From Globodera rostochiensis (Eukaryota; Nematoda; Chromadorea; Rhabditida; Heteroderidae), in contig JAEVLN010000001.1 of NCBI GenBank assembly GCA_018350325.1, forward strand, positions 6,539,254 through 6,603,253: a DNA stretch of 64,000 bases. The letters are read 5' to 3'. The notes under the pieces were generated by a model. The model was not told where the DNA came from. It was given only the letters and a program-made list of their open reading frames with translations, and made no database searches. Positions 26,101-35,830 of the stretch are shown piece by piece (the first letter of the stretch is position 1; each line of letters starts with the position of its first letter). The position numbers were made by a program, and so were the translations under genes.

Positions 26101-29100
26101 AACCGATCGAGATTCTCGATCGACGAATTTTTACCGAGATTTTTAGAGATTCAAGATGATCTCGATCGATCCTCAAGTCCGGACTCTATTCCTGATCATG
26201 AACTGTTTACATGTTTCTTGTGATATGTTTTAGAATCTGATCATGGTTGTGCACTTAGCCAAAAAATGATCAACACCGATCATCGGAATTGGACCTTTTA
26301 TCAGATAAGGATCAGAAACAGGCAAACATTGATCACGACCACTAGGGCGCCCAAAATTTGTTTTAAATTTACTTTTTTTTTTGCCTAGTTCATGCATGAT
26401 TTGATTCGCCGCTTTTAATTTTCTTTTTCTCTTAGTAAAATTAAAAATTATGTAATTTTAGACGCCTTTGGCTAGGCCTAGGCCTAAACGTAGGCTTAAA
26501 AAATGTGATCTGATTTATTTAAATCAACAAAAAAAAGCTTTGAAAAACTCCGAATTTTATCTTTAGTGCTCATATGATCCGGATCAGCAGATTAAAATCA
26601 AATCACGCCCTCCAATAATTTTTTTGGTGGTTGCACAAACGATGTACGGAAAATTTGGCGGAAAAATTGACGCTAGGACAAAATGCCTAAAAATTAGAGA
26701 TTTTGTCTTGACACGGAAAAATTGGGCGCCGGAGATAAATTGGGCGCCAGAAATTTGTTTTGTAACGTGCACTTACTTCTCCATCCATTGGCGGACGCGC
26801 CTGCGCAGTTCAATAAACGCCGAAATGTAGGGGAACGAGTTCTGCACATTTGAATAAGTGCCAAAATTTGTTAACAAAAAGATGCCAAATTCAAACGCCA
26901 CCCACCAGCTCCCATTCGGTGAAGTGGAAATGCTTGACAATTCGCTGCTCTTCACAAGGTGCTGTTGCGCCGGCGGCGGTGCCGTCCGCGCTCGCCTCGG
27001 GCCCGTACGTTTTGCGAAGTCGGAATGTCCGGATTACCTTTTTAGAGCATTGAAAATTTGGAATTTTTTCGGATTAAATTAAATATAATTTTTAATCAAA
27101 AAATTAAAAAAATTGATTTAAAACGCACAAAATGTGCATAAGTTTGAGTTTCCATCGTTTCAACGTGAATTTCGCCGAATTGAAAGTGCGTCTGGGGCCA
27201 GTACTGGAGGCACATCACGCGCATAAAGTCGAAAATCTTTCATAAAGTTATTTTATTAATTTACAAAAAAAAAAAACCATTTCTTTTCCTTACATAAATT
27301 AAACTTTTAAGTGTTAAATTATTTACAAAATTCTGCAAAAGACACCCCTAAGGCCTTAAAAGCGGGGGGTTGTCCTCGACCCATCGGGGGGGGGGGGGGG
27401 GGGGACGAAAAAAACCCTCAAAAATGTTGGGGCCCGGCAGTCAGTGCCGTATCTAGAGCAACTTTTCGGGTGGGGCCAAGCCAAAAAAGTCGATTTTTAG
27501 GGGTCCATTTTTGAGTTTTATTGCATTTTTCTTAAGCAATTTTTCCAAAAAAAGTTGGATAGGGTACCCCTATGGTTTTTTTACTCAAAAAATTTTTCAG
27601 GGGTGGGGGGCATGGCCCGCTTGGCCCCCTCCCCCAGCATACGGCCCTGGGGGCTGGTGTTTTTTTCCCACTAAAAAATCTCATAATTTCGGAAATTTTC
27701 GAGCTTTTTGGAGGCAAAAAACCCCGACCCCAAAAATGTCGGGAGTCAGGGAGCAAAATTCAGTTTAAAGTTCAATTTAAAATTTAACTTTAAAAATGTT
27801 TAACAAATTTTGACCCCCCCCCCCCCCACCCCCACCTTTGTGAGCATGACCATTGTGTTGGCGCCCAACTCCCAGACGGTTCGCCACAATTCGTTGGATG
27901 CCTGCTTGGAGCGTACGGATTGAGTGACCACGTAGGCCTTCTCGCGCAGCCAACTCTCAAAAAGCGTATTTTAAGAAATTCCATTTTTTTGTTTTTTGTT
28001 TTTCACATTAATCCGTACGCCGCTAATTATTGGCCAATTAAAACCAACATTGACATAGCTGGCGTTGATGTAATGAGAGTCATCCACGCCCGGCCTCAGT
28101 TCCAACACCACGCGGTTATGGTCTGAAAGATTGTTTAGTTTTGCATTCTGTAAATGTCTGGTCGGGATCGGAGATCTCGACTGACCATGTTTGGGAGCTT
28201 TTCGAGATTGGATCGGGTTCGGGATTTATAAGCCGGCATTCCAATCTCGAAAAAGTGGGTTGGCGCTGTGCTCTAACTAATATTATGTAGCTCGAGAGTC
28301 TCGGTCTCGGTTCTCGAGTCGAAAAATGTCTCGGTTTTTTTGGCTATCGGTCTCGAGTCTCGGGGTCATTTTTCGGTCTCGCTTCTCGGGGTCATTTCTT
28401 GGTCTCGAGTCTCGGGGTTATTTCTCGGTCTCGAGTCTCGTGGTCATTTTTCGGTCTCGAGTCTCGGTGTCATTTCTCGGTCTCGAGTCTCGGTGTCATT
28501 TCTCGGTCTCGAGTCTCGGTTCTCGATAAATTTCAATTCTCGAGCATCCCTATTATGTACTATAAGAAAGAAAGTACTGTATGTGATCAACAGCTACAAA
28601 TGGTTGTATTCGTCTAATCTGATCGGAGACAAACTCACCTAACCAACTACAGTATGTTCGAATTCGAATTCCTTAAATTACTTTCACTAAATTTTGTACA
28701 TAATTTACCGTAGGGCAATGTGTCCGGGTACTGGTTGCGCTCGCCCATGCGCACGCCAACTTCGGTGGTGCACCGTTGCGGGTCCACAGACCGTTGGATC
28801 ATCTGTCAAATTGTGAATAAATTGATGTTACAGAATGCCAAAACATACTTTAAATGGAAAGCTTTGGCATAAAATAGCTTAAAAAATGTTACGGTATTTT
28901 GCTTAAATGAATTCAGAATTCGTGGCACTTTTTTTTGGCACAATTTCTCAATTTGGATGGGTGCTCATTTTGAATGGAAATTTAACGCCAAAAAATGCAA
29001 CAAACTCACCAGGAATTCGCCTTTGAACAATATCCGCTTTTTGCGTCTTTCCTGCACGTAGGCGACAAATTTGGAGGCCTTAAAAAGTTTAAAATAAAAA

Positions 29101-29465
29101 CATAATTACTAAAAAAGCAATTCTTTTGGGCTAACATCGACTGGAGCTGTAGGCGCCTGCAGCATGGCCTTCTCCTCTTGGACTGCAACAATTTTATATA
29201 AAAAAATATTTGACCCCGCGGGGCTAAGATTTTGTTAAGTTTTCAAAAACAAATCCTTCTCGTTTTGTTTACCAAAAATTGATTGTTTGTTTATATTTCT
29301 GGCATTTAATAACCGCCAAAAAATTTTTTTTTTAAATAAATTTCCGCCAAAAAATTTTATTTATTTTTATTAATAAGGCCAAAGCCGCTTTTTTTTGTCC
29401 TAACCTTCTTGCAGTTCCTGCAAAAATTTGGACACCTGTTTTTTGACTTTGTTTAAAGAATTCAT
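14137..29465 (-). CDS. Tandem-domain protein tyrosine phosphatase with pseudophosphatase second domain
   Basis: A 27-exon model: 29465-29405, 29182-29136, 29078-29010, 28802-28709, 28122-28049, 27955-27836, 27236-27129, 27037-26906, 26841-26777, 25990-25955, 21972-21812, 21656-21529, 21446-21300, 21156-21103, 21027-20854, 20791-20732, 20419-20183, 20138-19885, 19527-19011, 18403-18341, 17797-17711, 16963-16865, 16381-16263, 16210-16138, 15872-15772, 15065-14871, 14320-14137. All phases join; 1152 residues. D1 (about 37-345) has YPDTLPYDHNRV, HYINASYV, and the P-loop HCSNGGGRSG (Cys268, Arg274), but WPD is replaced by WEL. D2 (about 395-1028) has DYTYINA, FIVTEWP and KMWP; its P-loop reads VMSHNGVSRCG, with Ser968 replacing the catalytic Cys, so D2 should be inactive. 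About 386 residues (511-896) interrupt D2. Introns at 21102 and 14870 have GC donors. No membrane segment was found before D1, so it is either cytosolic or lacks unrecognised 5' exons of a receptor. Least certain: the junction 20183/20138 and exon 19527-19011. Confidence 0.75.
14530..14810. repeat. AT-rich tandem repeat, about 3 copies
   Basis: Roughly 100-bp units containing TTTTACAAATAAAATTCGAT and TTTTTACTGAGTTTAAAAAA, repeated three times with decay. It lies in the last intron of the phosphatase gene. Confidence 0.8.
15130..15530. repeat. 30-bp minisatellite with palindromic core, about 13 copies
   Basis: The 30-bp unit contains the perfect palindrome CTCGGAATTCCGAG followed by TCCCGACATTTTTGGG (some copies TCTCGAAAATTTTGGG). 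The array is open in several frames on both strands, but these are repeat artefacts. It lies in the phosphatase intron between exons 15872-15772 and 15065-14871. Confidence 0.95.
15954..16117. mobile_element. hAT-like MITE in a phosphatase intron
   Basis: Inverted ends TAGAGACCGGA / TCCGGTCTCTA enclose 164 bp of reiterated ACCCAAAACC-type sequence and its complement. It is flanked by ATTATGCA (15946-15953) and ATTATGCC (16118-16125), a 7-of-8 match. Termini fit the hAT YARNG rule. No transposase frame is present. Confidence 0.75.
16589..16684. mobile_element. hAT-like MITE, foldback type
   Basis: A 96-bp near-palindrome with ends TAGAGAACGGAC / GTCCGTTCTCTA. Its interior repeats GATCGAGATTCTCGATC-type palindromes. 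It is flanked by GTCCAAAT and GTCAAAAT (7 of 8). It is a close relative of the element at 26092-26188. Confidence 0.75.
23441..23690. repeat. Two-copy direct repeat of about 125 bp
   Basis: Adjacent near-identical copies contain GAGCCAATCTGGGTTC, CTGATCAGTGGGCAAGAGTG and GAGATCTTGCGCAATTAGCG. Non-coding; it lies upstream of the nested plus-strand gene. Confidence 0.85.
23830..25813 (+). CDS. Secreted cysteine-rich protein, possibly CPG4-type, nested in the phosphatase gene
   Basis: Exons: (unresolved 5')-24118, 24259-24399, 24705-24808, 24888-24948, 25393-25633, 25689-25813 (TAG). The traced frame gives 315 codons from 23843. The first traced exon encodes a strongly hydrophobic stretch (SILSLPVQLLLVTALIADVGCA), which looks like a signal peptide. 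No in-frame ATG is seen before an upstream stop, so a short 5' exon supplying the start is missing from the model. Cysteines are spaced as VDGCRQQC, LFCRVDTDHDTCL, CGYQVQFNMRDFVC, HLGCYAHAAP, QCGAARC and LLCDLEC. That arrangement resembles the nematode chondroitin-proteoglycan-4 type domain from memory; this was not verified. The intron before 24888 appears to end in CG rather than AG, a polymorphism, an error or a true non-canonical site. The whole gene lies inside the phosphatase intron 25954-21973 on the opposite strand, with its stop 142 bp from the flanking phosphatase micro-exon. Confidence 0.65.
24412..24583. mobile_element. hAT-like MITE, GAGAC family
   Basis: Ends TAGTGATGCACGAGA / TCTCGTGCATCACTA. 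The interior is a reiteration of CGAGACTCGAGACC-like motifs. It is flanked by GTAGGGGG and CTAGGGGG (7 of 8). It is 172 bp long, inside an intron of the nested secreted protein gene. Confidence 0.85.
25040..25262. repeat. 50-bp minisatellite, about 4 copies
   Basis: The unit carries CTGATCAGTCTAATCTTTCC then ATCTCTCTGATCAAATCTCG and AATAAAGC. Copies 2 to 4 are nearly identical. It lies in an intron of the nested plus-strand gene. Confidence 0.9.
26092..26188. mobile_element. hAT-like MITE, foldback type
   Basis: A 97-bp element whose left end begins TAGAGATCGAACC and whose right end finishes GTCCGGACTCTA. The interior contains GATCGAGATTCTCGATC. Perfect 8-bp flanking duplication TTCCTGAT (26084-26091 and 26189-26196). 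Related to the copy at 16589-16684. Confidence 0.85.
27442..27649. mobile_element. Probable hAT-like MITE with CAG termini
   Basis: Starts CAGTGCCGTATCTAG and ends with the inverse CATACGGCCCTG. The interior has GGGGCCAAGC and its complement GCTTGGCCCC near the ends. No clear target duplication is visible. It lies within the phosphatase intron 27835-27237. Confidence 0.5.
28290..28550. mobile_element. Degenerate hAT-like MITE, GAGAC family, with internal 26-bp array
   Basis: Bounded by TATTATGTA on both sides (28281-28289 and 28551-28559). The right end, GAGCATCCC followed by TA, matches the GAGAC-family terminus; the left terminus is shortened. The interior is a tandem of about 26 bp, TCTCGGTCTCGAGTCTCGG plus a linker. 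It lies in a phosphatase intron. Confidence 0.7.
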
Positions 29466-29737
29466 TTTTTTTTGTTTGGGATTTTTTAAACAAAAATGGA
29501 GGCGAAAATGTTTTCAGAGAGAGCGCAAAAAGCCTATGAAATTTGAATCCTCCCACAGGTAAAAATGCTGAAAAAAAATTCCCACCATTGAGCCCCCTGG
29601 CTATTTTCGAAAACGATGGGAATTGGTTAATAAACAATAAAAAATATTAAAAAAATTTTGCGAGTTTTTGGTTAAATTTTGTTGTTCATAAGCCTTAGAC
29701 TTAAAAATGTTTTGTTTCATTTATGCCCTAAAAGGCA

Positions 29738-29827
29738 TACCGTATATACTGTTTTAATTCCACACCCTCTGATAATTCCACACCCTCTAATAATTCCGCA
29801 TGTGGAATTAAAACAGTATATACGGTA
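29738..29827. repeat. Perfect 27-bp hairpin upstream of the phosphatase start
   Basis: A 27-base sequence at 29738-29764 (starting TACCGTATATACTG) is exactly inverted at 29801-29827, separated by a 36-base loop holding two copies of ATAATTCCACACCCTCT-like sequence. It lies about 270 bp upstream of the phosphatase ATG. Confidence 0.9.
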
Positions 29828-29956
29828 GCTACATTTTTTCTTTAAGAAGTATTTCACATTTCTAAGCGCCCAAGGCGTTAAAAAAGGTACACAATGTCTT
29901 CAGGGCAAAAGATACACAATTTTAAGGGGCCCAGCGGGTCGCGCGCGACGCACGCG

Positions 29957-30277
29957 CTATGCGCACGCACGCACTACTGAACTGAGTCGTGCGCGCAGGC
30001 GGATGAAGGCGCGCCGGAACACATAGTAATGGCAGGGCGGCGCCTGGTTCAACGCGATTGGCATCGGCAGCGGCGCTTTGCGCCTGAACGTGGCGCTTCG
30101 CGCGGCGGCAAGCGTGCCAACACGCGGCGCCACAGCGGCGGCACGACGCAGCGACGGCGCCGCAACGCCCGCGGCAAGGAACGGGTCCAACGCGTGCGCC
30201 CAGCGGCGCCTGCTGCGGTTGGTGTAGATGATGCGGTGGTGGTGCGGCGAGCTGAGCAGGCCGGCCGAGGAGGTCAT
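29957..30277 (-). other. GC-rich coding-like block, unresolved
   Basis: A strongly GC-rich block (about 29930-30310) in otherwise AT-rich surroundings. The minus frame shown is open for 106 codons from an ATG to a TAG and is rich in Arg and Ala. A plus-strand ATG frame (30029-30310, 93 codons, Arg-rich) is equally open. I see no adjacent acceptor or donor that joins it to the neighbouring minus-strand genes. It may be a small gene, an exon of the 31-32 kb gene, or non-coding GC-rich DNA. Confidence 0.3.
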
Positions 30278-30310
30278 TGGGTACGACGACGTCCAAGGGA
30301 CAGAGTATAG

Positions 30311-31186
30311 TTGATCGGTTTTTGAATTTGATCAGGTCAGATCAGCATTCTGATCAGTTGAATAAACAGAGATAAAGGTCGAGAAATGAGCGACTTTGAG
30401 TCTCGGGCCTTTGGGTTTGGAAATTTTTATTTTTTAAAAAATGGGATTTTTTACAACAATTATAGAAAGTTTATAAAAATTAATAAAAAAATTTCTGTTG
30501 ATTTGGGTTGAAAATTTTGACTTTTTTTGAAGGAAAATGGCGTTTGCCAAGAGCGGGTTGGCGGCATGTCGCTATGGAAAATCGATTAGGGACTAAAAAG
30601 GCTTAATTTCATGAAAAAATTTTTTTTGTGTGATTTTCGTGGCGCCAAATCAAAATATTGCCGATGATGTTGTGCCTTTGCCCCCTACCCATCCCATTTT
30701 ACAGGCGCTTTTCTGTTTGCCCCCGCGGAGTTTGAAGAGTGCCCCCGTCGCCCCCGTTTCCCCGTAAAATGTCCCCTCGGGGAAGGGGGGGGGGGGAGGG
30801 CGGGGTGTCATGTTTCAATCCCCCGCATTATTCGCCCCAATTTCCGCCTCCAAAGAGAGCAATTCAATCGGCGGGCGGGGAGGGGGGCAGTGCGCCGCGC
30901 GCTTCAACACGGGCCCGGAAGGCAAATTCCAATGGGAGGAGAACTTTGGTCTTTAGGGCAATCGCCCCCCCCCCCAAGGGAAATTGCTTCTTTTCTTTTG
31001 AATTTCAAATTTTATATGAATATTTATTAACTCTAACATCAACAGAGTTGTGTTGTTTGTTGATTTTTGCCAAAGGGAAGAACTTTGGTCTTTCTATACC
31101 CAAAAATATGGATTTTAAGCTTTTTCTTCCCTCAAGCAAATTTTGTGCCAGGAATTTTTTTCGGCATTTTGCCCCCTTCACCTAAC
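30311..31186. other. Intergenic, no gene seen
   Basis: AT-rich to 30.65 kb, then G/C homopolymer tracts (30.78-30.80 and 30.97 kb). Plus-strand open frames here run through these tracts and lack splice support. Confidence 0.5.
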
Positions 31187-32407
31187 CGTGCACAAATCGG
31201 CGCTGAATGGCGCCGGGCGAATAGTGCGCCCACGGAAAGCGGCGCCGCGTCCGGCGCTGCTGACTGCGCTGCGTGGTGCGGCGCGTCAGCGTTGTCGCAG
31301 TGCGACGGACGGTCGCGTGCCGATGCCGTTCGTACCCCCGACGCTGGCATAGGCGACGCGGTGTGGTGCCGAAAGCGATGATGGTGGTGCTGCGACGACA
31401 ATTCGTTGTCGTCCAGCTCCAACTCCTCGTCTTCCGCACCGTGGGTCGACGAGTACCCATCGGATGCCCCATCATCGTTTTCGGCACGCCCACCGAAGAT
31501 GGTTCCACCACCACGCAACAGCTCCAGCACCAGTGACAGCTCTGACACGCTGCGTCGCTTGAACAGCTTCAGCTGACGTAATGAGCGCAGGAACGGCATC
31601 AGCGGAGGTTGCTGCTGTTTTGCGCTTCTGGACACGTTCGGTTCCGAAAGCACCGCCGCGTCATGTCGTCGATGGTATTGTTGAACATGCTCACGATGAT
31701 GATGATGGTTCAGTTGATGATTGTTCGTCGTCGGCAGTGGCGAGCATGAACCGGCGCTGAACAACGGCGGCAGTGGACGGTCCACCAGCATCGGCGAGCC
31801 GGGCTGCGACGCCCAACCGCCTCCGCTGCCGGGCACCGATCGAGATTGACGCAGACAGTGAGGATGACAAGCCACCGCCTGCTGATGATGAGCCCGGAAC
31901 GGCAAGAAAATATTGATTTTGTGGTGCTGCTCCAGTTGCTTCTGGTACAGCTAGAGGTCGTTGTCGACTGCGCCGCGACTGCTCATTGTTGTTGCTGTTG
32001 TTGTTGTTTCGCAACGAAGTGGGCGCCGCGGCCAGCACGGTGGCCAGCGCAGCCACTGACGAAGCCACCGACCCTCGATGCTGCTGCTGGTGCTGCTCGT
32101 CGTCGTGGTAATGCCGTCGCGGTAGGCTCGGAGACGGAGAAGACCTGATCAACTTCGGTGGTGCCATTGTTGATGCCGCCACATTGTTGCCCACAGAATG
32201 TTGTCGTTGGTTGCCCGTTGCAGCAGCAGCAGATGATGATGGTCGTCTATGTACTGCTTGGTGTCGTTGAATTTTTGGTGATGAGGATGTTTGATTTCGT
32301 TGATTTGGTGCTGATGATGATGGTCCAGGTACTGCATGGTGTCGTTGACTATGCTGAAGGTGGTGTTGCTGCTGCTGCTGCTCCTCCGACTGTGCCGGAC
32401 GGGGCAT
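31187..32407 (-). CDS. Hypothetical low-complexity protein (Gln/Ser/His-rich), frame change inside
   Basis: Starts at ATG 32407. The first frame is rich in Gln, Asn, Ser and His, and continues to about 31.83 kb. The more gene-like frame then shifts by one base, carrying FLRSLRQLKLFKRRSVSEL, SLVLELLRGGGTIFGGRAEN and a DEELELDDNELSSQHHHH stretch, to a possible donor at 31186. A very short intron near 31.82-31.87 kb or a sequence error could explain the shift; I cannot decide. No known domain is recognised. Composition (homopolymeric residues, acidic and basic clusters) suggests a largely disordered, possibly nuclear or scaffold protein, but this is only inference. Any downstream exons are not identified, although the GC-rich block at 30 kb is a candidate. 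Confidence 0.5.
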
Positions 32408-33287
32408 TTTTAAAAGTTGTCAAACTCAGGATTATTTATTTTTTGTTGCTTTAGTGTCGGCGTCGCGTCGCGTTAAAACGGGGAAATTTTATTTTCAGCA
32501 ATTGGAACGCGAAGATGTTGAAGGCGTTTGTTCGTCCGCTAGTGCCGGAAGCGATTAGCTTTTGTTCGGAATGTCGAGGACAAAGAATTGCTGGCGGTGA
32601 TGATGATGCTGATTCCGGAGGCTTTTTGCCCTCCCTGCTGTCGTCAGGCGTCGATGGGCGGTGGGGGGGGGGGCAAGGGGAGGCGGGGCGGGCCCACTCA
32701 CATTCGACGGGGTGAAATGGCGCCTGGGGGGCCAAGGGTGGCGGCGTCAGTTATATGGCCGATCAATCGATCTATCGATCGATCGTTTGTGATCACTTTT
32801 GGCGGGCTGAAAAGTGCCTTGGGGGGGGGGAAGGGGGCGGAGGCGGCGGCTGATCGGGCGGGCGCCAACTGTTGTTGGCCCCCTCCAATCCTTTGATCTT
32901 TGGCGAGGTGGTAGCGCCGAAGGGGCCGCCGCTGCTGCTGCTGCTGCTGCTGCCGCCGTTTCGGTTGTACAATCTTTGCCTTGAGGCAAAAATTTTTCTG
33001 TTTGCCCCGGGGCAAAAATTCTTTTTGTTTAGGGGGGGGGCAATTGCCTCCCCGGAAGGGATGGGCTGCCGCCACTGGAGGGGGGGGGGGCGAATGGACA
33101 CGGGAAATGGAGGAAAAATGAGAGCACAAAATTGAAATGTTGGCTACATTTATTGGGGGGGGGGGGCGGCGCGCATCACATGATTTATGGTGCGTTGGTC
33201 GCTGTCAAAATTTTCAAAAAATTTTTTGTTTTTGCCGAAACGATGTAAAATATTGTCCGGAGGGCATTTTCTATTTTGAATTTTTTT

Positions 33288-33560
33288 GTCAAGAATTCTT
33301 TAAACCTTAATTAAAGACTAGCGCAATTTGATTTTCAATAAATTGTAATATTTTTGTCAACAAAATTTTTGTTTAAAAATATTTTTCGCAAAAATTTTAG
33401 TTCACTTTTTTCTAAAATTGTTCAAAATGTCAAGAATTCTTTAAAATTATAGCGCAATTTGATTTTCAATAAATTGTAATATTTTTGTCAACAAATTTTT
33501 GTTTAAAAATATTTTTCGCAAAAATTTTAGTTTACTTTTTTTCTAAAATTGTTTAAAAAT
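33288..33560. repeat. Two-copy direct repeat of about 140 bp, AT-rich
   Basis: Both copies contain GTCAAGAATTCTTTAAA, GCGCAATTTGATTTTCAATA and TTTTTCGCAAAAATTTTAGT. They sit immediately left of the MITE at 33592. Confidence 0.85.
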
Positions 33561-33591
33561 TGGTATTTCTATTAAACAGAGGGGTAATAAA

Positions 33592-33737
33592 TAGTGCTGC
33601 ACAAGACCCAAAATTTACCGAGACTCGAGACTCGATCCCGAGACTTGACCCCGAGACTCGAGACCGAGACCGAGACCCAAAAAACCCAAGACTTTTCTCG
33701 AGTCGAGACTTGAGACCGAGACTCTCGTGCAGCACTA
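33592..33737. mobile_element. hAT-like MITE, GAGAC family
   Basis: Ends TAGTGCTGCACAAGACC and CTCGTGCAGCACTA, with a perfect 8-bp duplication GTAATAAA on both sides (33584-33591 and 33738-33745). The 146-bp interior closely matches the element at 24412-24583. No open frame. Confidence 0.9.
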
Positions 33738-33899
33738 GTAATAAACACCTTGTTTGGCGACCTCAACAGAATTGGGCGACGGGGGCGGCGGCGTTCGAGC
33801 CTTGCGGAAGAAAATGTCCCCGGCGGCGTCGCCGTGAGGACTTTTTGGGATGGGCGGGGGCCGATGGGAATGCGTCAGACGACGGCGCATTTTTAAACA

Positions 33900-34230
33900 A
33901 AATTCTTTCACCAAAAAATAATCAACAAAAATTTATGGCAATTTTTATTCATCAAAAAAAATGTATTTTGGAAGAAATAAAATTTGCTTATTTTTTGTGG
34001 CACAAATGCCACGGCCTTTCACCAAAATTACCTAGTCAACAAAATTTATGGCAATTTTCATATCAAAAAAATGTATTTTGGAAGAAATAATATAAATTTG
34101 CGCATTTTTTGTGGCACAAATGCCACGGCCTTTCACCAAAATTACCTAGTCAACAAAATTTATGGCAATTTTCATATCAAAAAAATGTATTTTGGAAGAA
34201 ATAATATAAATTTGCGCATTTTTTGTGGCA
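33900..34230. repeat. Three-copy tandem repeat of about 114 bp
   Basis: Units contain TTTCACCAAAATTACC, TTTATGGCAATTTTCATATC, ATGTATTTTGGAAGAAATAA and GTGGCACAAATGCCACGGCC. The last two copies are almost identical; the first is more diverged. Confidence 0.9.
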
Positions 34231-34268
34231 CAAATGCCGCGGCCCGCGGTGGTTGTGAGAGAGTTTTG

Positions 34269-34300
34269 CCCCCCCCTTCCCCCCGGGGGGGGGGGGGGGG
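34269..34300. repeat. Poly-C/poly-G junction tract
   Basis: C-rich run (with TT) followed by about 16 G. Same class as the tract at 905-947. Confidence 0.9.
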
Positions 34301-35039
34301 TCAAATTGGACATTGGTGTGCGAAAGTGCGTGGAGTGAACGAAATGAATGAATGTGTTGTGAAGATGGAGGAGGGCAGGCGACGAATGGTTAATTGGCGT
34401 GTGAAATGAAAGCGCACAGCGGCGGCATAAAACTTTCTCCCCCGAGGCTATGAATTTGAATGTGCGGCGTCCCCCCCCCCCCGCGGGGAAAACGGAAAAA
34501 TTGGCACTGTCAAGACAAAAAAAAAAAGTTATACGGCCCGGCCGACCCGAGAAGTGCGCACGCATTATTCAGCGGCACGCATTATTCAGCGCTTTTGATT
34601 GCTGGCGCTGTTGGCACATGCCCCCCCCCCATTGATTTTGTGTATAATGTTCGAGACCTGAAATTAGTCAAGAGTCGAGACCAAGAAGTGACTTTCGAGA
34701 CTCAATTCCCGACAAATGTGGGCAAAAGCCGGGAATGATCGAATAACAATTGAATAAATTCCATTAGTACTCTGTGAACTACATGTGTTGTAAAAATAGG
34801 TGCAAAAAGGTGAGTGAAAATATTATAAAAATTGCGGGATCGGGGATTTTTAAGACAAAAAACTCGGAATTAAAAGCCCAATTGATCAAATTCCGGTCAA
34901 AAAACCAAACAGATTAGCCCCAACCGAACCATCGCCCCGCAGGCGCTTTGTGTGGCGCAGTGATGGACAAAATGTCGTCGATTTTGCGTGTCACGCAGCG
35001 CTCATTTGTCGCATTTTGTGCCGCCCCCACGCCCTAATC

Positions 35040-35268
35040 AATCGCTTGCATGTCGCGCGCACTTTTTGCTGCCTTAGCATGTCGCGCGCACTTTTTGCTG
35101 CTTTTGCATGTCGCGCGCACTTTTTGCTGCTTTTGCATGTCGCGCGACTTTTTGCTGCTTTTGCATGTCGCGCGCACTTTTTGCTGCTTTTGCATGTCGC
35201 GCGCACTTTTTGCTGCTTTTGTATGTCGCGCGCACTTTTTGCTGCTTTAGCATGCATGTCGCGCGCGC
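35040..35268. repeat. 29-bp minisatellite, about 8 copies
   Basis: Unit CATGTCGCGCGCACTTTTTG followed by CTGCTTTTG. Because 29 is not a multiple of 3, the repeated peptide cycles through frames and both strands appear open, so it is treated as non-coding. Confidence 0.9.
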
Positions 35269-35830
35269 AATTCGGCGTGCCGCAGATTAACGCACTTGCT
35301 TGGAACATGTTGCTTTGCGACGAACGCAACGAAAGCAGCGGTGGCAAACCCTAAAAATGTATAAATTTGAGCGGAATCCATGGCACAGGCAGGCTAAGTG
35401 CCAAAAATAAACAATTGAAAAAGCTTTTCTAATAAACATCTTCAAAATATAGCGATTTTACACATTTTAAGCTATAACCTTTTTGAGAAAAGATCAATCG
35501 GTTAGCTTTTGCTTAATCAAAGCTTCAACAGAGTAAAGCTAAATGAAAATATCAATTTTTGTTTAATTTGTTTTCCTAATGGCTAAGTTATGACAGGTGG
35601 CACCGAGTTGATCCGACCCGCGAAAAGTGATCAGTGATCAGTTGTAAATGTTTTCATTTGATGCCAACGATTTAAAACAAAATTCAATGCTTATTATGTT
35701 CAGTAATTTTAAAATTCTGTAATAAACTGAATTTTGGCTCAAATCACATCCAAAATCCGGTTTCATTCCCCCAATATTTTTCGATTAATCCGTTGTTTTT
35801 TGGCGCCGCCCTTTTTATTTTGGATGATTT

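Larger units (their letters stand above)
20732..29465 (-). other. Phosphatase intron set hosting another gene and repeats
   Basis: The largest intron (25954-21973) separates the micro-exon encoding the catalytic Cys (25990-25955, 36 nt) from the exon encoding the rest of the P-loop. That intron contains the plus-strand secreted protein gene, a tandem repeat at 25.04-25.26 kb, a direct repeat at 23.44-23.69 kb and a MITE at 24.41 kb. Other introns of 100 to about 600 bases carry elements at 27.44-27.65 and 28.29-28.55 kb. Confidence 0.7.
32408..35830. other. Intergenic repeat-rich region
   Basis: Contains G/C tracts (32.66, 32.82, 33.02, 33.08, 33.16, 34.27-34.30 and 34.47 kb), a two-copy AT-rich direct repeat, a MITE, a three-copy 114-bp repeat and a 29-bp minisatellite. 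The GC-rich open frames around 32.5-33.1 kb lack phase-compatible splice sites. Confidence 0.5.

Noticed and set aside
34950..35354. Plus- and minus-strand cysteine- or lysine-rich repeat frames
   Set aside because: 29-bp minisatellite; frames rotate every unit and both strands are open.
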